Assembly (NCBI GenBank): GCA_963779515.1 | Contig: CAVZYN010000004.1 | Span: 159,272 to 223,271, forward strand | Direction of reading: 5' to 3' | Source of the DNA: CAVZYN01 sp963779515 | GTDB lineage: Bacteria > Pseudomonadota > Alphaproteobacteria > Rhizobiales > Hyphomicrobiaceae | DNA length: 64,000 nucleotides | Shown: one piece after another, positions 34,358 to 42,796 of the stretch | Layout: the number at the start of each line of letters is the position of its first letter | Numbering within the stretch: the stretch's first letter is position 1 | Notes under the pieces: generated by a model | Told to the model about the DNA's origin: nothing | What the model saw: the letters and a program-made list of their open reading frames with translations, nothing else | Database searches by the model: none | Made by a program: the position numbers and the translations under genes

Positions 34358-35629
34358 ATGTCTTCAGCCGCCTCGTCATCTCCGACTGTTGTCACCTTGG
34401 GTTGCCGCCTCAACGCCTTCGAAAGCGAGGTCATGAAGGCGCACGCGAGGTCGGCAGGGCTAGGCGACGCTGTGATCGTCAATACATGCGCGGTGACGGC
34501 CGAGGCTGTGCGGCAGGCGGCGCAGACGATCCGGCGGCTTCGTCGCGAGAATCCTGCGGCGAAGATCATTGTAACCGGCTGTGCGGCCCAGATCGAACCC
34601 GAACGGTTTGCCGAGATGGCGGAGGTCGATCACGTCGTCGGCAATTCTGAGAAGATGAAGGCAGAGACGTTCCTCGGATTTGCCATGCCGGAGACCACGC
34701 GCGTTCAGGTCAATGACATCATGAGCGTGCGGGAGACGGCGACACACATGCTCGACGGGTTCGGGTCGCATGTCAGGGCCTATGTGCAGGTGCAGAATGG
34801 GTGCGATCACCGCTGTACTTTCTGCATTATTCCGTTCGGGCGGGGACCGTCGCGTTCAGTGGCGGCTGGCGAGGTTGTCGCGCAGGTGCGCCGGCTCGTT
34901 GAGAATGGGACAGCCGAGATCGTTTTGACAGGTGTCGACATGACGTCTTGGGGCGCGGATCTGCCGGGGCAGCCGCGGCTTGGCAGCCTCGTGCGGCAGG
35001 TGCTGCGGCATGTGCCCGATCTCAAGCGGCTCAGATTGTCGTCGATCGATCAGGTGGAGGCGGATGCGGATCTCATGCGGGTGCTGGCAGATGAGCCTCA
35101 ATTCATGCCACACCTGCATCTGTCGATGCAGGCAGGCGACGACATGATCTTGAAGCGCATGAAGCGGCGGCATTTGCGAGCGGATGCGATCAAATTTTGC
35201 ACGCAAGCCCGGCGGCTTCGTCCGGATGTGGTTTTCGGTGCGGACTTGATCGCGGGCTTCCCGACGGAAACGGAGGCGATGTTCGAGCGGACGCTGGATG
35301 TGGTGGATGCCTGCGGATTGACGTTTCTGCACGTGTTTCCGTTTTCGCCACGCAAGGGCACGCCGGCGGCGCGTATGCCGCAGGTGGCGCAGCAGGAGGT
35401 CAAGGCGCGGGCCGAGCGCCTGCGCCGCCAAGGTGGGGAACGGCTTTCGGCGCATTTTGCAGCGCAGGTTGGGCGGCGCGTCGAGGTTCTCATCGAGCGC
35501 ACAGGGTTCGGGCGCACGCCAGACTTTGCCGAGGTGACAATGAACGAACATGCGCCAGCAGGTGCTTTCATCGCGGCACGCATTGTTGGTCATGATGGGC
35601 AGCGGCTCAAGGCTGAGGTGGTGGCGTGA
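34358..35629 (+). CDS. mtaB: tRNA (N6-threonylcarbamoyladenosine37-C2)-methylthiotransferase MtaB
   Basis: MtaB adds a methylthio group to t6A37 in tRNAs reading ANN codons, using two iron-sulphur clusters. The 423-residue product has the N-terminal cluster cysteines Cys16, Cys44 and Cys75 and the radical-SAM motif Cys149-x3-Cys153-x2-Cys156 (GCDHRCTFC), and a C-terminal TRAM-like region. Its stop overlaps the ftsY GTG start by four bases. The gene follows dapF in many Hyphomicrobiales; here a LysR gene is interposed. Confidence 0.95.
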   Translation: MSSAASSSPTVVTLGCRLNAFESEVMKAHARSAGLGDAVIVNTCAVTAEAVRQAAQTIRRLRRENPAAKIIVTGCAAQIEPERFAEMAEVDHVVGNSEKMKAETFLGFAMPETTRVQVNDIMSVRETATHMLDGFGSHVRAYVQVQNGCDHRCTFCIIPFGRGPSRSVAAGEVVAQVRRLVENGTAEIVLTGVDMTSWGADLPGQPRLGSLVRQVLRHVPDLKRLRLSSIDQVEADADLMRVLADEPQFMPHLHLSMQAGDDMILKRMKRRHLRADAIKFCTQARRLRPDVVFGADLIAGFPTETEAMFERTLDVVDACGLTFLHVFPFSPRKGTPAARMPQVAQQEVKARAERLRRQGGERLSAHFAAQVGRRVEVLIERTGFGRTPDFAEVTMNEHAPAGAFIAARIVGHDGQRLKAEVVA

Positions 35630-36687
35630 GCGGCGACAGAGACAAGCCTCGCGGTCTGTTGGGCCGATTGTTCGGCGGCGATACGCCGGCGGCGCCGCGC
35701 GCGCCTGCGCCCGATAAGTCGACGATACCGTTGCCTGTTGCCGAAGCCGTGGGTGCTGCGCCGCAAGACGCCAAACAGGGTTGGTTTGCTCGGCTGAAGG
35801 CGGGCCTCGCCAAGACGTCCGACAAGCTGTCGGACGGCATTGTCAGCGTTTTTACCCGGCGCAAGCTCGATGCGGAAACGCTGGATGACCTGGAAGATCT
35901 GCTGGTGCAGGCGGATTTCGGGATCGCGACCGCCACCCGGATCAGCGATACGCTGCGGAAGGGGCGGTTCGAAAAGGGGATCTCGCCTGAGCAGGTGCGG
36001 GAGATCCTTGCTGCGGAAGTGGAGAAGGTGCTGTTGCCAGTGGCCAAGCCGCTCGTGTTCACGAGCGCGACAAAGCCTGAGGTTATCCTCGTGATTGGCG
36101 TCAACGGCGGCGGCAAGACGACGACGATTGGGAAGCTCGCGGCTCAGTTCCGGCGCGAAGGCAAGACCGTGTTGATGGCGGCCGGGGATACGTTCCGGGC
36201 GGCGGCCATCGATCAGCTGAAGGTCTGGGGCGAACGCACGGGATCCCGCGTTGTCGCTCATGATGTCAACTCGGATGCCGCCGGGCTGGCTTTCGATGCC
36301 ATGACAGAGGCGCGCCAATCGGGCGCCGACGTCATCCTGATCGACACGGCGGGACGGCTGCAAAACAAGCAGGGACTGATGGATGAGCTCGAAAAAGTGG
36401 TCCGAGTGATCAAGAAAGTCAATTCTACTGCGCCGCATCATGTTCTGCTCGTTTTGGACGCCACCACCGGGCAAAACGCGTTGGATCAGGTCGACGTCTT
36501 CAAAAATCGTGCGGGTGTTACCGGTTTAGTGATGACAAAGCTGGATGGTACTGCCAGAGGTGGAATATTGGTCGCAATTTCGGCAAAGTTTGGGGTCCCT
36601 ATCCATGCTGTAGGGGTGGGCGAGGGCATCGACGACCTGCAGGCATTCGACGCCCGCGAGTTTGCTCGAGCGATCGCACTTGGTTAG
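35626..36687 (+). CDS. ftsY: Signal recognition particle receptor FtsY
   Basis: FtsY receives SRP-ribosome complexes at the inner membrane. The 353-residue product has a variable N-terminal region with basic and acidic residues, the NG domain with the GTP loop GVNGGGKTTTIGKL (about residues 158-171), DTFRAAAIDQL, the DTAGR motif and TKLDGTARGG. The start is a GTG within GTGA shared with the mtaB stop. It is followed by the two YciB-like genes. Confidence 0.96.
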   Translation: MSGDRDKPRGLLGRLFGGDTPAAPRAPAPDKSTIPLPVAEAVGAAPQDAKQGWFARLKAGLAKTSDKLSDGIVSVFTRRKLDAETLDDLEDLLVQADFGIATATRISDTLRKGRFEKGISPEQVREILAAEVEKVLLPVAKPLVFTSATKPEVILVIGVNGGGKTTTIGKLAAQFRREGKTVLMAAGDTFRAAAIDQLKVWGERTGSRVVAHDVNSDAAGLAFDAMTEARQSGADVILIDTAGRLQNKQGLMDELEKVVRVIKKVNSTAPHHVLLVLDATTGQNALDQVDVFKNRAGVTGLVMTKLDGTARGGILVAISAKFGVPIHAVGVGEGIDDLQAFDAREFARAIALG

Positions 36688-36750
36688 AGACCGGGGAGGG
36701 GGCTGCTCTCGGGATAGAGGCGGCCGCCCAAGATAGGGCATACGATTGTT

Positions 36751-37389
36751 ATGAACGCCGTACGTCGGATCTATCCGTTTAACGCGGAACAGACTCTCAA
36801 CATCCTCAGCGAAATTGGTCCGATTTTCACGATGTTCGTCGTGAACTTCGCCTTCGGCGTGAAGGTTGGCGTGTGGTCGCTTATTGCGACCACCCTCATC
36901 GCGTTGGTGGCGTCGCTGGTGGTGCTGCGCCGCCCACCGATCATGCCCTTTATCGCCGGTGCCGTGACAATCACGTTTGGCGCGCTGACTCTCGCAACGG
37001 GCGATCCGATGTGGGTCCAGATCAAGGTTACGCTGTTCAATGCGCTGGTGGCGGTGTTGCTGTGGGTTGGGCTCCGTCGCGAGAAATACTTCTTCGAGTT
37101 CGTATTCGGAAAGACTTTCAACTACACCCCGACCGGGTGGCGGCAGCTTACGCGCAATGCCGCGATTTTCTTTCTGGTGACTGCGATTGCGAACGAGGCG
37201 GTTCGACTGGGCTTCAACAATGTCGAGATTCCGTTCAAGAACCGCGTGCTGACGGGCCTGGATATTTGGATGATGTTCAAGCTGTTCGTGGTGATGCCGC
37301 TGACGTCGGTGTTTTTTGTTTGGCAGATCAAAGAGATGCAGAAGCATCGCGTGCCGGACACGCCGGTGGGATCGCAGATGCCATCGTGA
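36751..37389 (+). CDS. Inner-membrane YciB/IspZ-family protein, divergent paralogue
   Basis: The 212-residue product has about five hydrophobic segments and retains the YciB layout: an N-terminal EIGPIFTMFVVNF in place of the family GPL...FF, a GWRQLTRNAAIFFLVTAIANEAVR in place of GWRxLTxRWAxFFxxxAxxNE, and a closing KLFVVMPLTSVFFVWQIKEMQKH. YciB proteins sit in the inner membrane and have been linked to septation and envelope synthesis. It lacks several family residues that the next gene keeps, so its role may have diverged. Confidence 0.85.
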   Translation: MNAVRRIYPFNAEQTLNILSEIGPIFTMFVVNFAFGVKVGVWSLIATTLIALVASLVVLRRPPIMPFIAGAVTITFGALTLATGDPMWVQIKVTLFNALVAVLLWVGLRREKYFFEFVFGKTFNYTPTGWRQLTRNAAIFFLVTAIANEAVRLGFNNVEIPFKNRVLTGLDIWMMFKLFVVMPLTSVFFVWQIKEMQKHRVPDTPVGSQMPS

Positions 37390-37457
37390 GAGCTTAGGCA
37401 GGGCTCGTCTTACGGCGTCAAATGCGCGGATCGGAACGGGCGAGAAAGTAGCGTTCG

Positions 37458-38054
37458 ATGACCAAAATGGACCAACCGGCAGGTGGACAAAGCGGGCCAC
37501 CGCTCGTGAAGTTTTTTATCGAGTTTGCGCCATTACTTGCGTTTTTTCTGAGCTATCGCTTCTTCGGCATTTTTGAGGCGACGGCCGTCCTGATGGCCAC
37601 GACGCTGCTATCGCTCATCGCGGCAAAAGTTTTTCTCAAGCACATAACGCCGATGCTCGGCTTTACGGCGATCATCGTGTGCGTGTTTGGGGCATTATCG
37701 TTGTGGTTCAACGATCCGCGATTTATCAAGGTGAAACCGACCATCGTGAACCTGATGTTCGCAGCGATTTTGTTTGGCGGATTGCTGGTGGGCCGTCCGT
37801 TGTTGAAGATGCTGATGGGCGAAGCCTTGCAACTGGACGACGCAGGTTGGCGGAAATTCACGCTGCGTTGGGCTTTCTTCTTCTGTTTTGTCGCGGGATT
37901 GAACGAAGTGGTTTGGCGCAACTTCGACGAGAGCACGTGGGTCACGTTCAAGTTCGTCGGGATCATAGGATTGACGTTTATCTTCTTGATAACGCAGGTG
38001 CCTTTGCTGCAGCGGCATCGCATAGTTTCGGCGGATAGTTCGCCAACGGGATGA
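37458..38054 (+). CDS. yciB: Inner-membrane-spanning protein YciB (septation protein A family)
   Basis: The 198-residue product matches the canonical family: GPPLVKFFIEFAPLLAFF, KHITPMLGFTAIIV, FIKVKPTIVNLMFA, GWRKFTLRWAFFFCFVAGLNEVVWRNFDESTWVTFKFVGI and a last helix ending TQVPLLQRH. About five membrane helices. It lies 68 bases after a divergent paralogue on the same strand; the pair seems to come from tandem duplication. The ftsY-yciB adjacency is usual for Hyphomicrobiales. Confidence 0.92.
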   Translation: MTKMDQPAGGQSGPPLVKFFIEFAPLLAFFLSYRFFGIFEATAVLMATTLLSLIAAKVFLKHITPMLGFTAIIVCVFGALSLWFNDPRFIKVKPTIVNLMFAAILFGGLLVGRPLLKMLMGEALQLDDAGWRKFTLRWAFFFCFVAGLNEVVWRNFDESTWVTFKFVGIIGLTFIFLITQVPLLQRHRIVSADSSPTG

Positions 38055-38271
38055 ACCGTCTCTGCACGTTCTGTATTTATTGAGCGTAACAGTTCCCTAA
38101 CCGAAACTTTATTGTTCACGGCGGCGGTGAAAAATTGACTGGACCGTAAGCCGCAAATCGCTTTCTCTCAATCTAGCGACTCTGTTTCGCCCAAATGGTG
38201 AAGAGACGTCCACCGATAAGCAACCCTTGCAGGGTGCGGGCCCCGCCGGATCGACAGCAAAAGATGGAACA

Positions 38272-38745
38272 ATGAAACGAGACGAAAAGCAGGACCGATT
38301 GAACCGCTCGCCGGTCCACCTCCTACATCGTGCAGGACAATGTGCCGGCGACGTTTTTCACGGTGAGATGCAAGAAGCAGACCTTACTCCCCGCCAGTTT
38401 GCAGTACTCCTGACGGTTGCCAACAACGAGGGCCTCAGTCAGACGGGATTGGTCGAGAGAACAGGCGTCGATCGCTCGACGCTTGCGGATATCGTGCGCA
38501 GGCTCCTCAAAAAGGGGCTGCTGCAGCGGCGCCGGACCCGGGAGGATGCGCGGGCGTACTCGGTCAAACTGACCGAGGAGGGCCGTAAGGTCGTGAAGAA
38601 TACCGATCCGGTTGCGCGTCGCGTCGATGATCGCATTCTGGATGCGCTGCCGCCGAAGCAGCGGGAACAGTTCCTTGATGATCTAGAGACGATCGTCGAG
38701 AGGTTGTCCAAGATGATGCCGAGTACGGAACCAACGCAGGTCTGA
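38272..38745 (+). CDS. MarR-family transcriptional regulator
   Basis: The 157-residue product has the MarR winged helix: LTPRQFAVLLTVANNEGLSQTGLVERTGVDRSTLADIVRRLLKKGLLQRRRTREDARAYSVKLTEEGRKV is its centre, recognition helix about residues 60-80. ATG 38272 is chosen over an in-frame extension to 38227. The DNA just upstream (38055-38271) probably holds its promoter. Targets are unknown. A bidirectional terminator separates it from the facing ppa. Confidence 0.92.
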   Translation: MKRDEKQDRLNRSPVHLLHRAGQCAGDVFHGEMQEADLTPRQFAVLLTVANNEGLSQTGLVERTGVDRSTLADIVRRLLKKGLLQRRRTREDARAYSVKLTEEGRKVVKNTDPVARRVDDRILDALPPKQREQFLDDLETIVERLSKMMPSTEPTQV

Positions 38746-38769
38746 GGACCGTGTCTGCCGCAAAAATTG

Positions 38770-38805
38770 GCCTCGCACCGTTGTTCGGCGGTGCGAGGCT
38801 TTTTT
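38770..38805. terminator. Bidirectional intrinsic terminator between marR-type gene and ppa
   Basis: GCCTCGCACCG (38770-38780) and CGGTGCGAGGC (38789-38799) form a perfect 11-base stem with an eight-base loop, followed by six T on the plus strand and preceded by AAAAATT, which gives T's on the minus strand. It can serve both convergent genes. Confidence 0.93.
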
Positions 38806-38830
38806 ACTTCTTCGAGGCGTGTCGCGCATT

Positions 38831-39379
38831 TCAGGTTGCGGACTTGGCCGAATGGCCGCTCGCTCGTTTAATGGCTTCGACGATCATCTGCCGGGCCAAA
38901 TCCACGTCGCCCCACTGCTTGATTTTCACCCATTTGCCGGGTTCCAGATCCTTATAGTGCTCGAAGAAGTGCTGGATCTGCTGAAGGGTGATCTCAGGAA
39001 GATCCTTCACCGACAAAATCTTGTCGTAGCGCTTGGTGATCTTGCTCGACGGCACGGCAATGATCTTTTCGTCGCCGCCGGCATCGTCCTCCATGACCAG
39101 GACACCAACGGGGCGGCAGTTCATCACGGCTCCAGGTGCGATCGCGCGTGTGTTGCAGACCAGGACGTCGATTGGGTCGCCATCGGCGGAGAGGGTGTGC
39201 GGGACGAAGCCATAGTTCCCCGGGTAGCGCATCGGCGTGTAGAGGAAGCGATCGACGAACAGAGTGCCGGAGGCCTTGTCCATCTCGTATTTGATAGGCT
39301 CGCCGCCAACTGGGACTTCGATGATGACGTTGACGTCGTGGGGCGGGTTCTTGCCGGTTGGAATGGCGTCAATGCGCAT
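38831..39379 (-). CDS. ppa: Inorganic pyrophosphatase
   Basis: The soluble family I pyrophosphatase hydrolyses PPi to drive biosynthesis. The 182-residue product carries the active-site segments VPVGGEPIKYEMDK, FLYTPMRYPGNYGFVPHTL and the signature DGDPIDVLV with its metal-binding aspartates, and EHYKDLEPGKWVK. Single gene, terminated by the shared hairpin. Confidence 0.97.
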   Translation of the reverse strand: MRIDAIPTGKNPPHDVNVIIEVPVGGEPIKYEMDKASGTLFVDRFLYTPMRYPGNYGFVPHTLSADGDPIDVLVCNTRAIAPGAVMNCRPVGVLVMEDDAGGDEKIIAVPSSKITKRYDKILSVKDLPEITLQQIQHFFEHYKDLEPGKWVKIKQWGDVDLARQMIVEAIKRASGHSAKSAT

Positions 39380-39587
39380 CGGGTGTCTCCTGGTGCGATT
39401 GCAGGATCGCGTTGCGCCCCAGCTTTACGGCGCGCGCCGGGCGCTTGTCCAGGAGCAGCTCGTTTCGCTTGGCATCCTGTTCCCTCGGGAACTGTAGCGG
39501 CGGCCCTTATCGGTCATGATCTCTGCATGGTCGCATGATTGCGCGACCTAAGAGATCGCCGACCAATCAATTTTCAGGAGTTGTGCC

Positions 39588-39791
39588 ATGACTGCCAGCA
39601 CCAGCAAAATCATTGTCGCCGCCTTCATCGCGGTTGGAACACTCGTGACGCTGACATCACAGCATCGTCCGGACCGGGTGACCCAAGGGTTCGTGAACAG
39701 CGCTGGGATCAACCGGATCGACGATGCCAACGCTCGCGCGTTTGCAGTGCCCGCCGAAACCTGGGAGGAAACGCTCAAGCAGGCGCCATAG
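39588..39791 (+). CDS. Small exported or membrane-anchored protein, 67 residues
   Basis: A clear AGGAG lies nine bases before ATG 39588. The product starts with a hydrophobic segment (about residues 6-24, KIIVAAFIAVGTLVTLTSQ) that could be a signal peptide or anchor, followed by a short polar tail. No family is recognised. The ribosome-binding site and good codon pattern make it a plausible real gene despite its size. Confidence 0.5.
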   Translation: MTASTSKIIVAAFIAVGTLVTLTSQHRPDRVTQGFVNSAGINRIDDANARAFAVPAETWEETLKQAP

Positions 39792-39804
39792 TCGGTTCCA
39801 CGCA

Positions 39805-39837
39805 CAAAAAAGGATCGGCCACATGCGTGACCGATCC
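39805..39837 (-). terminator. Intrinsic terminator of asd
   Basis: On the minus strand GGATCGG-x-CAC pairs with GTG-x-CCGATCC (39812-39822 with 39827-39837) and is followed by TTTTTT (39811-39806). It lies about 30 bases after the asd stop. Confidence 0.85.
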
Positions 39838-39866
39838 ATCGCATACAGGCGTTTGGCGCGTTGACG

Positions 39867-40910
39867 TTACGCCGCGCGTTTGGACATGAGCTTGCGGTTG
39901 ATGATCGTCTCGGCGATCTGAATCGAGTTGAGTGCGGCGCCCTTGCGCAGATTGTCGGAGACGACCCACAAGTTGAGGCCGTTTTCCACGGTCGCGTCCT
40001 CGCGGATGCGGCTGATGTATGTCGCATCTTCACCGGCCGCTTCCATCGGCGTGATGTAGCCGCCGGGTTCGTGCTTATCGATCACCACGCAGCCAGGGGC
40101 CTCGCGCAGGATGTCGCGAGCCTCGTCGGCGGAGATCGGTTTTTCGAATTCGACGTTGACGGCCTCGCAATGGCTGACGAACACGGGCACGCGCACGCAC
40201 GTTGCCGTCACCTTGATCTTTGGATCGAGAATTTTCTTGGTTTCGGCCACCATCTTCCATTCTTCCTTGGTGTAGCCGTCTTCCATAAAAACATCGATGT
40301 GAGGAATGCAGTTGAAGGCGATTTCCTTAGTGAACTTCTTGGCTTCGACTTCTTGGCCCGGTACATACTTGCCCTTGGTCTGGGCCCACAGTTCGTCCAT
40401 GGCATCCTTGCCGGCGCCGGAGACGGACTGGTAAGTGGCAACGACGATGCGCTTGATGATGGCGTGATCGTGCAGTGGCTTCAGGGCGACGACCATCTGG
40501 GCCGTCGAACAGTTGGGATTGGCGATGATGTTCTTGCGGTTGTTCTTCTTCATGTAGGGTTCGAGGACGTGGGCATTGACCTCGGGCACGACGAGGGGCA
40601 CGTCCAGGTCGTAGCGCCAGGCGGACGAGTTATCGATGACGAGTGCGCCCTTGGCGCCGATGCGCGGGCTCCAGTCCTTGGAGACCGCGCCGCCTGCCGA
40701 CATAATGACAAAGTCGACCTTCGAGAAGTCGAACGTCTCAAGATCTTTGCATTTGAGCGTTTTGTCGCCGAACGACACCTCGACACCGACGGAGCGGCGC
40801 GAGGCGATCGCGTGCACTTCGCTGACGGGGAACTTGCGCTCATCAAGGATCGCAAGCATTTCTCGGCCCACGTTTCCGGTGGCACCGACGACGGCGACGG
40901 AATAGCCCAT
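39867..40910 (-). CDS. asd: Aspartate-semialdehyde dehydrogenase
   Basis: Asd reduces aspartyl phosphate to aspartate semialdehyde for lysine, threonine, methionine and diaminopimelate. The 347-residue product has the nucleotide-binding start YSVAVVGATGNVGREML, the catalytic Cys134 in NPNCSTAQM, and the substrate-binding HCEAVNVEFEKP region with its histidine. Frame intact. The 253 bases upstream contain a CCTGCTCG/CGAGCAGG hairpin near 41070-41099 of unknown role. Confidence 0.97.
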   Translation of the reverse strand: MGYSVAVVGATGNVGREMLAILDERKFPVSEVHAIASRRSVGVEVSFGDKTLKCKDLETFDFSKVDFVIMSAGGAVSKDWSPRIGAKGALVIDNSSAWRYDLDVPLVVPEVNAHVLEPYMKKNNRKNIIANPNCSTAQMVVALKPLHDHAIIKRIVVATYQSVSGAGKDAMDELWAQTKGKYVPGQEVEAKKFTKEIAFNCIPHIDVFMEDGYTKEEWKMVAETKKILDPKIKVTATCVRVPVFVSHCEAVNVEFEKPISADEARDILREAPGCVVIDKHEPGGYITPMEAAGEDATYISRIREDATVENGLNLWVVSDNLRKGAALNSIQIAETIINRKLMSKRAA

Positions 40911-41163
40911 GGCTCATTGGCCTTTCTTCGGACTGTCGCAGCCGATCCCGGTGGCGCCCATCGCCACGCAAATCAAAACTGCTGCGAGGCGCTGAAATAA
41001 GCGCTTGACGCCGATGGAGCAAGAGGAAAGGGCCGTGGAGCCACGATTTGAATAGAACGCGGGGCACGCCTGCTCGGATTCTGCTTGCTCGAGCAGGCTA
41101 GGATGCCGTTAAACGGGCCACGGACCCCCGATCAAATGGAATGTCAACGCAGGAGCTGAAGCC

Positions 41164-42606
41164 ATGCAGGCCGCTTACGAGACGACGCTTAACCACTATA
41201 TCGACGGCGCCTGGGTGCAGCCAACCTCGGGCAAGACGCAGGACGTGATGAACCCGTCGACGAACTTGGCGCTGGCCAAGCTTGGACACGCCTCCCGCCC
41301 CGATCTCGACAAGGCACTGAAGGCTGCGGAAAAAGGCTTCAATCAGTGGCGGAAGGTTTCGTCGCTGGAGCGCGGTAAAATCCTGCGCAAAGCGGCGGAT
41401 CTGGTGCGTGCCCGCGCCGACGATATCGCCCGCGTGCTGACGCTCGAGCAGGGCAAGGTCGTCGCTGAGGCGAAGATGGAAGTGATGGCGGCCGCCGACG
41501 TGATCGACTGGTTCGCCGAGGAAGGCCGCCGCGCGTATGGCCGCATTATTCCTGCCCGTGCCGATGGCGTGCGCAACATGGTGATCATGGAGCCGATCGG
41601 CCCGGTCGCCGGGTTCTCGCCCTGGAACTTCCCGGTCACGCAGGCGGTGCGCAAGATCGCGGCGTCGCTGGCCGCGGGCTGTTCGATCATCATCAAGTGC
41701 CCGGAGGAGACGCCAGCCTCGCCGATCGGACTCGTCAAGGCATTCCATGACGCCGGCGTTCCGGCCGGCGTGATCAATCTCGTTTACGGCGTGCCGGCTG
41801 AAATCTCCGAGTACCTGATCCCGTCGCCGATCATCCGCAAAATCTCGTTCACGGGATCGGTGCCGGTTGGCAAGCATCTCAATTCGCTGGCGGCAGCCCA
41901 CATGAAGCGGGCAACGATGGAGCTCGGCGGGCATGCGCCCGTGCTGATTTTCGACGACGTCGAGACCGATCAGGTGGCGACGCTGTTGCACGGCATGAAG
42001 ACGCGCAACGCAGGGCAGGTTTGTGTGTCGCCAACGCGGTTCTTCGTGCACGAAAAGGTCTACGACAAGTTCGTCGGAAAATTCACGGACTTGATGCAAG
42101 GCACCAAGGTCGGCGACGGGCTCGATCCCACGAGCAAGATGGGGCCGCTGGCCAATCCGCGCCGCATCACGGCGATGGAAACGATGATCCGCGATGCGCA
42201 GGAAAAAGGCGGCAAGGTTGCAACAGGCGGCAAGCGCATCGGCAACCAGGGCAATTTCTTCGAGCCGACGGTGTTGACGGATCTGCCGCAGAGCGCCCGC
42301 ATCATGACGGAAGAGCCGTTCGGTCCGGTCGCAGTGATGATGCGATTCAAGGATACGGACGACGTGTTGACGCGCGCGAACAGCCTGCCGTTCGGGCTTG
42401 CGAGCTACGCCTTCACGAGGGACGCAAAGACGGCGACGAAGGTTGCCGACGCGCTCGATCACGGCATGGTGTCGATCAACCACTTCGGCATCGCGCTGCC
42501 TGAGACGCCATTCGGCGGGACGAAGGATTCAGGCTTCGGTCACGAAGGCGGTATCGAAGGATTGACGGCCTACCTGCAGGCGAAGTTCGTCACGCATATG
42601 GGTTGA
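41164..42606 (+). CDS. NAD(P)-dependent aldehyde dehydrogenase, succinate-semialdehyde dehydrogenase type
   Basis: The 480-residue enzyme has the cofactor motif FSPWNFPVTQ (about residues 151-160), catalytic Glu253 (MELGGHAP) and catalytic Cys287 (NAGQVCVSP), and a C-terminal ETPFGGTKDSGFGHEGG, typical of the succinate/glutarate-semialdehyde group. AGGAG precedes the ATG. Its true substrate could be any short semialdehyde. A terminator follows, so it is probably monocistronic. Confidence 0.92.
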   Translation: MQAAYETTLNHYIDGAWVQPTSGKTQDVMNPSTNLALAKLGHASRPDLDKALKAAEKGFNQWRKVSSLERGKILRKAADLVRARADDIARVLTLEQGKVVAEAKMEVMAAADVIDWFAEEGRRAYGRIIPARADGVRNMVIMEPIGPVAGFSPWNFPVTQAVRKIAASLAAGCSIIIKCPEETPASPIGLVKAFHDAGVPAGVINLVYGVPAEISEYLIPSPIIRKISFTGSVPVGKHLNSLAAAHMKRATMELGGHAPVLIFDDVETDQVATLLHGMKTRNAGQVCVSPTRFFVHEKVYDKFVGKFTDLMQGTKVGDGLDPTSKMGPLANPRRITAMETMIRDAQEKGGKVATGGKRIGNQGNFFEPTVLTDLPQSARIMTEEPFGPVAVMMRFKDTDDVLTRANSLPFGLASYAFTRDAKTATKVADALDHGMVSINHFGIALPETPFGGTKDSGFGHEGGIEGLTAYLQAKFVTHMG

Positions 42607-42630
42607 GCCTGCTGCGCATCAAAGACAACA

Positions 42631-42660
42631 AAAGGCGGGCCCGTGATGGTCCGCCTTTTT
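42631..42660 (+). terminator. Intrinsic terminator after the aldehyde dehydrogenase gene
   Basis: AAAGGCGGGCC pairs with GGTCCGCCTTT over a short CGTGAT loop and ends in TTTTT. It begins about 25 bases after the stop codon. Confidence 0.85.
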
Positions 42661-42661
42661 G

Positions 42662-42786
42662 CGTCCCTTCCCTCGAGGGAGAGGATGCCCCAGGGGCGGG
42701 TGAGGGTGCCTTTCGCTTTGTCTCGAAGGCTCCTCATCCGGCCTTGACGCTGGAAGCATGTCTTCGAACTGACCACCTTCCCTAAG
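42662..42786. repeat. REP-like palindromic intergenic element
   Basis: Contains CCCTTCCCTCGAGGGAGAGG, GTGAGGGTGCC, CTCATCCGGCCT and ACCTTCCC, a degenerate copy of the CTCATCCGGCC...CACCTTCTCCCC type found at 2184 and 45853. It occupies the gap between two convergent genes. Confidence 0.55.
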
Positions 42787-42796
42787 GAAGAAATAG

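Noticed and set aside
38055..38271. Regulatory RNA between yciB and the marR-type gene
   Set aside because: A/T-rich leader without a stable stem followed by a T-run; more simply the promoter region of the marR-type gene.
41098..42483. Minus-strand frame of about 460 codons opposite the aldehyde dehydrogenase gene
   Set aside because: Shadow frame: Arg/His-rich, no domain, and the plus-strand gene has all catalytic residues.
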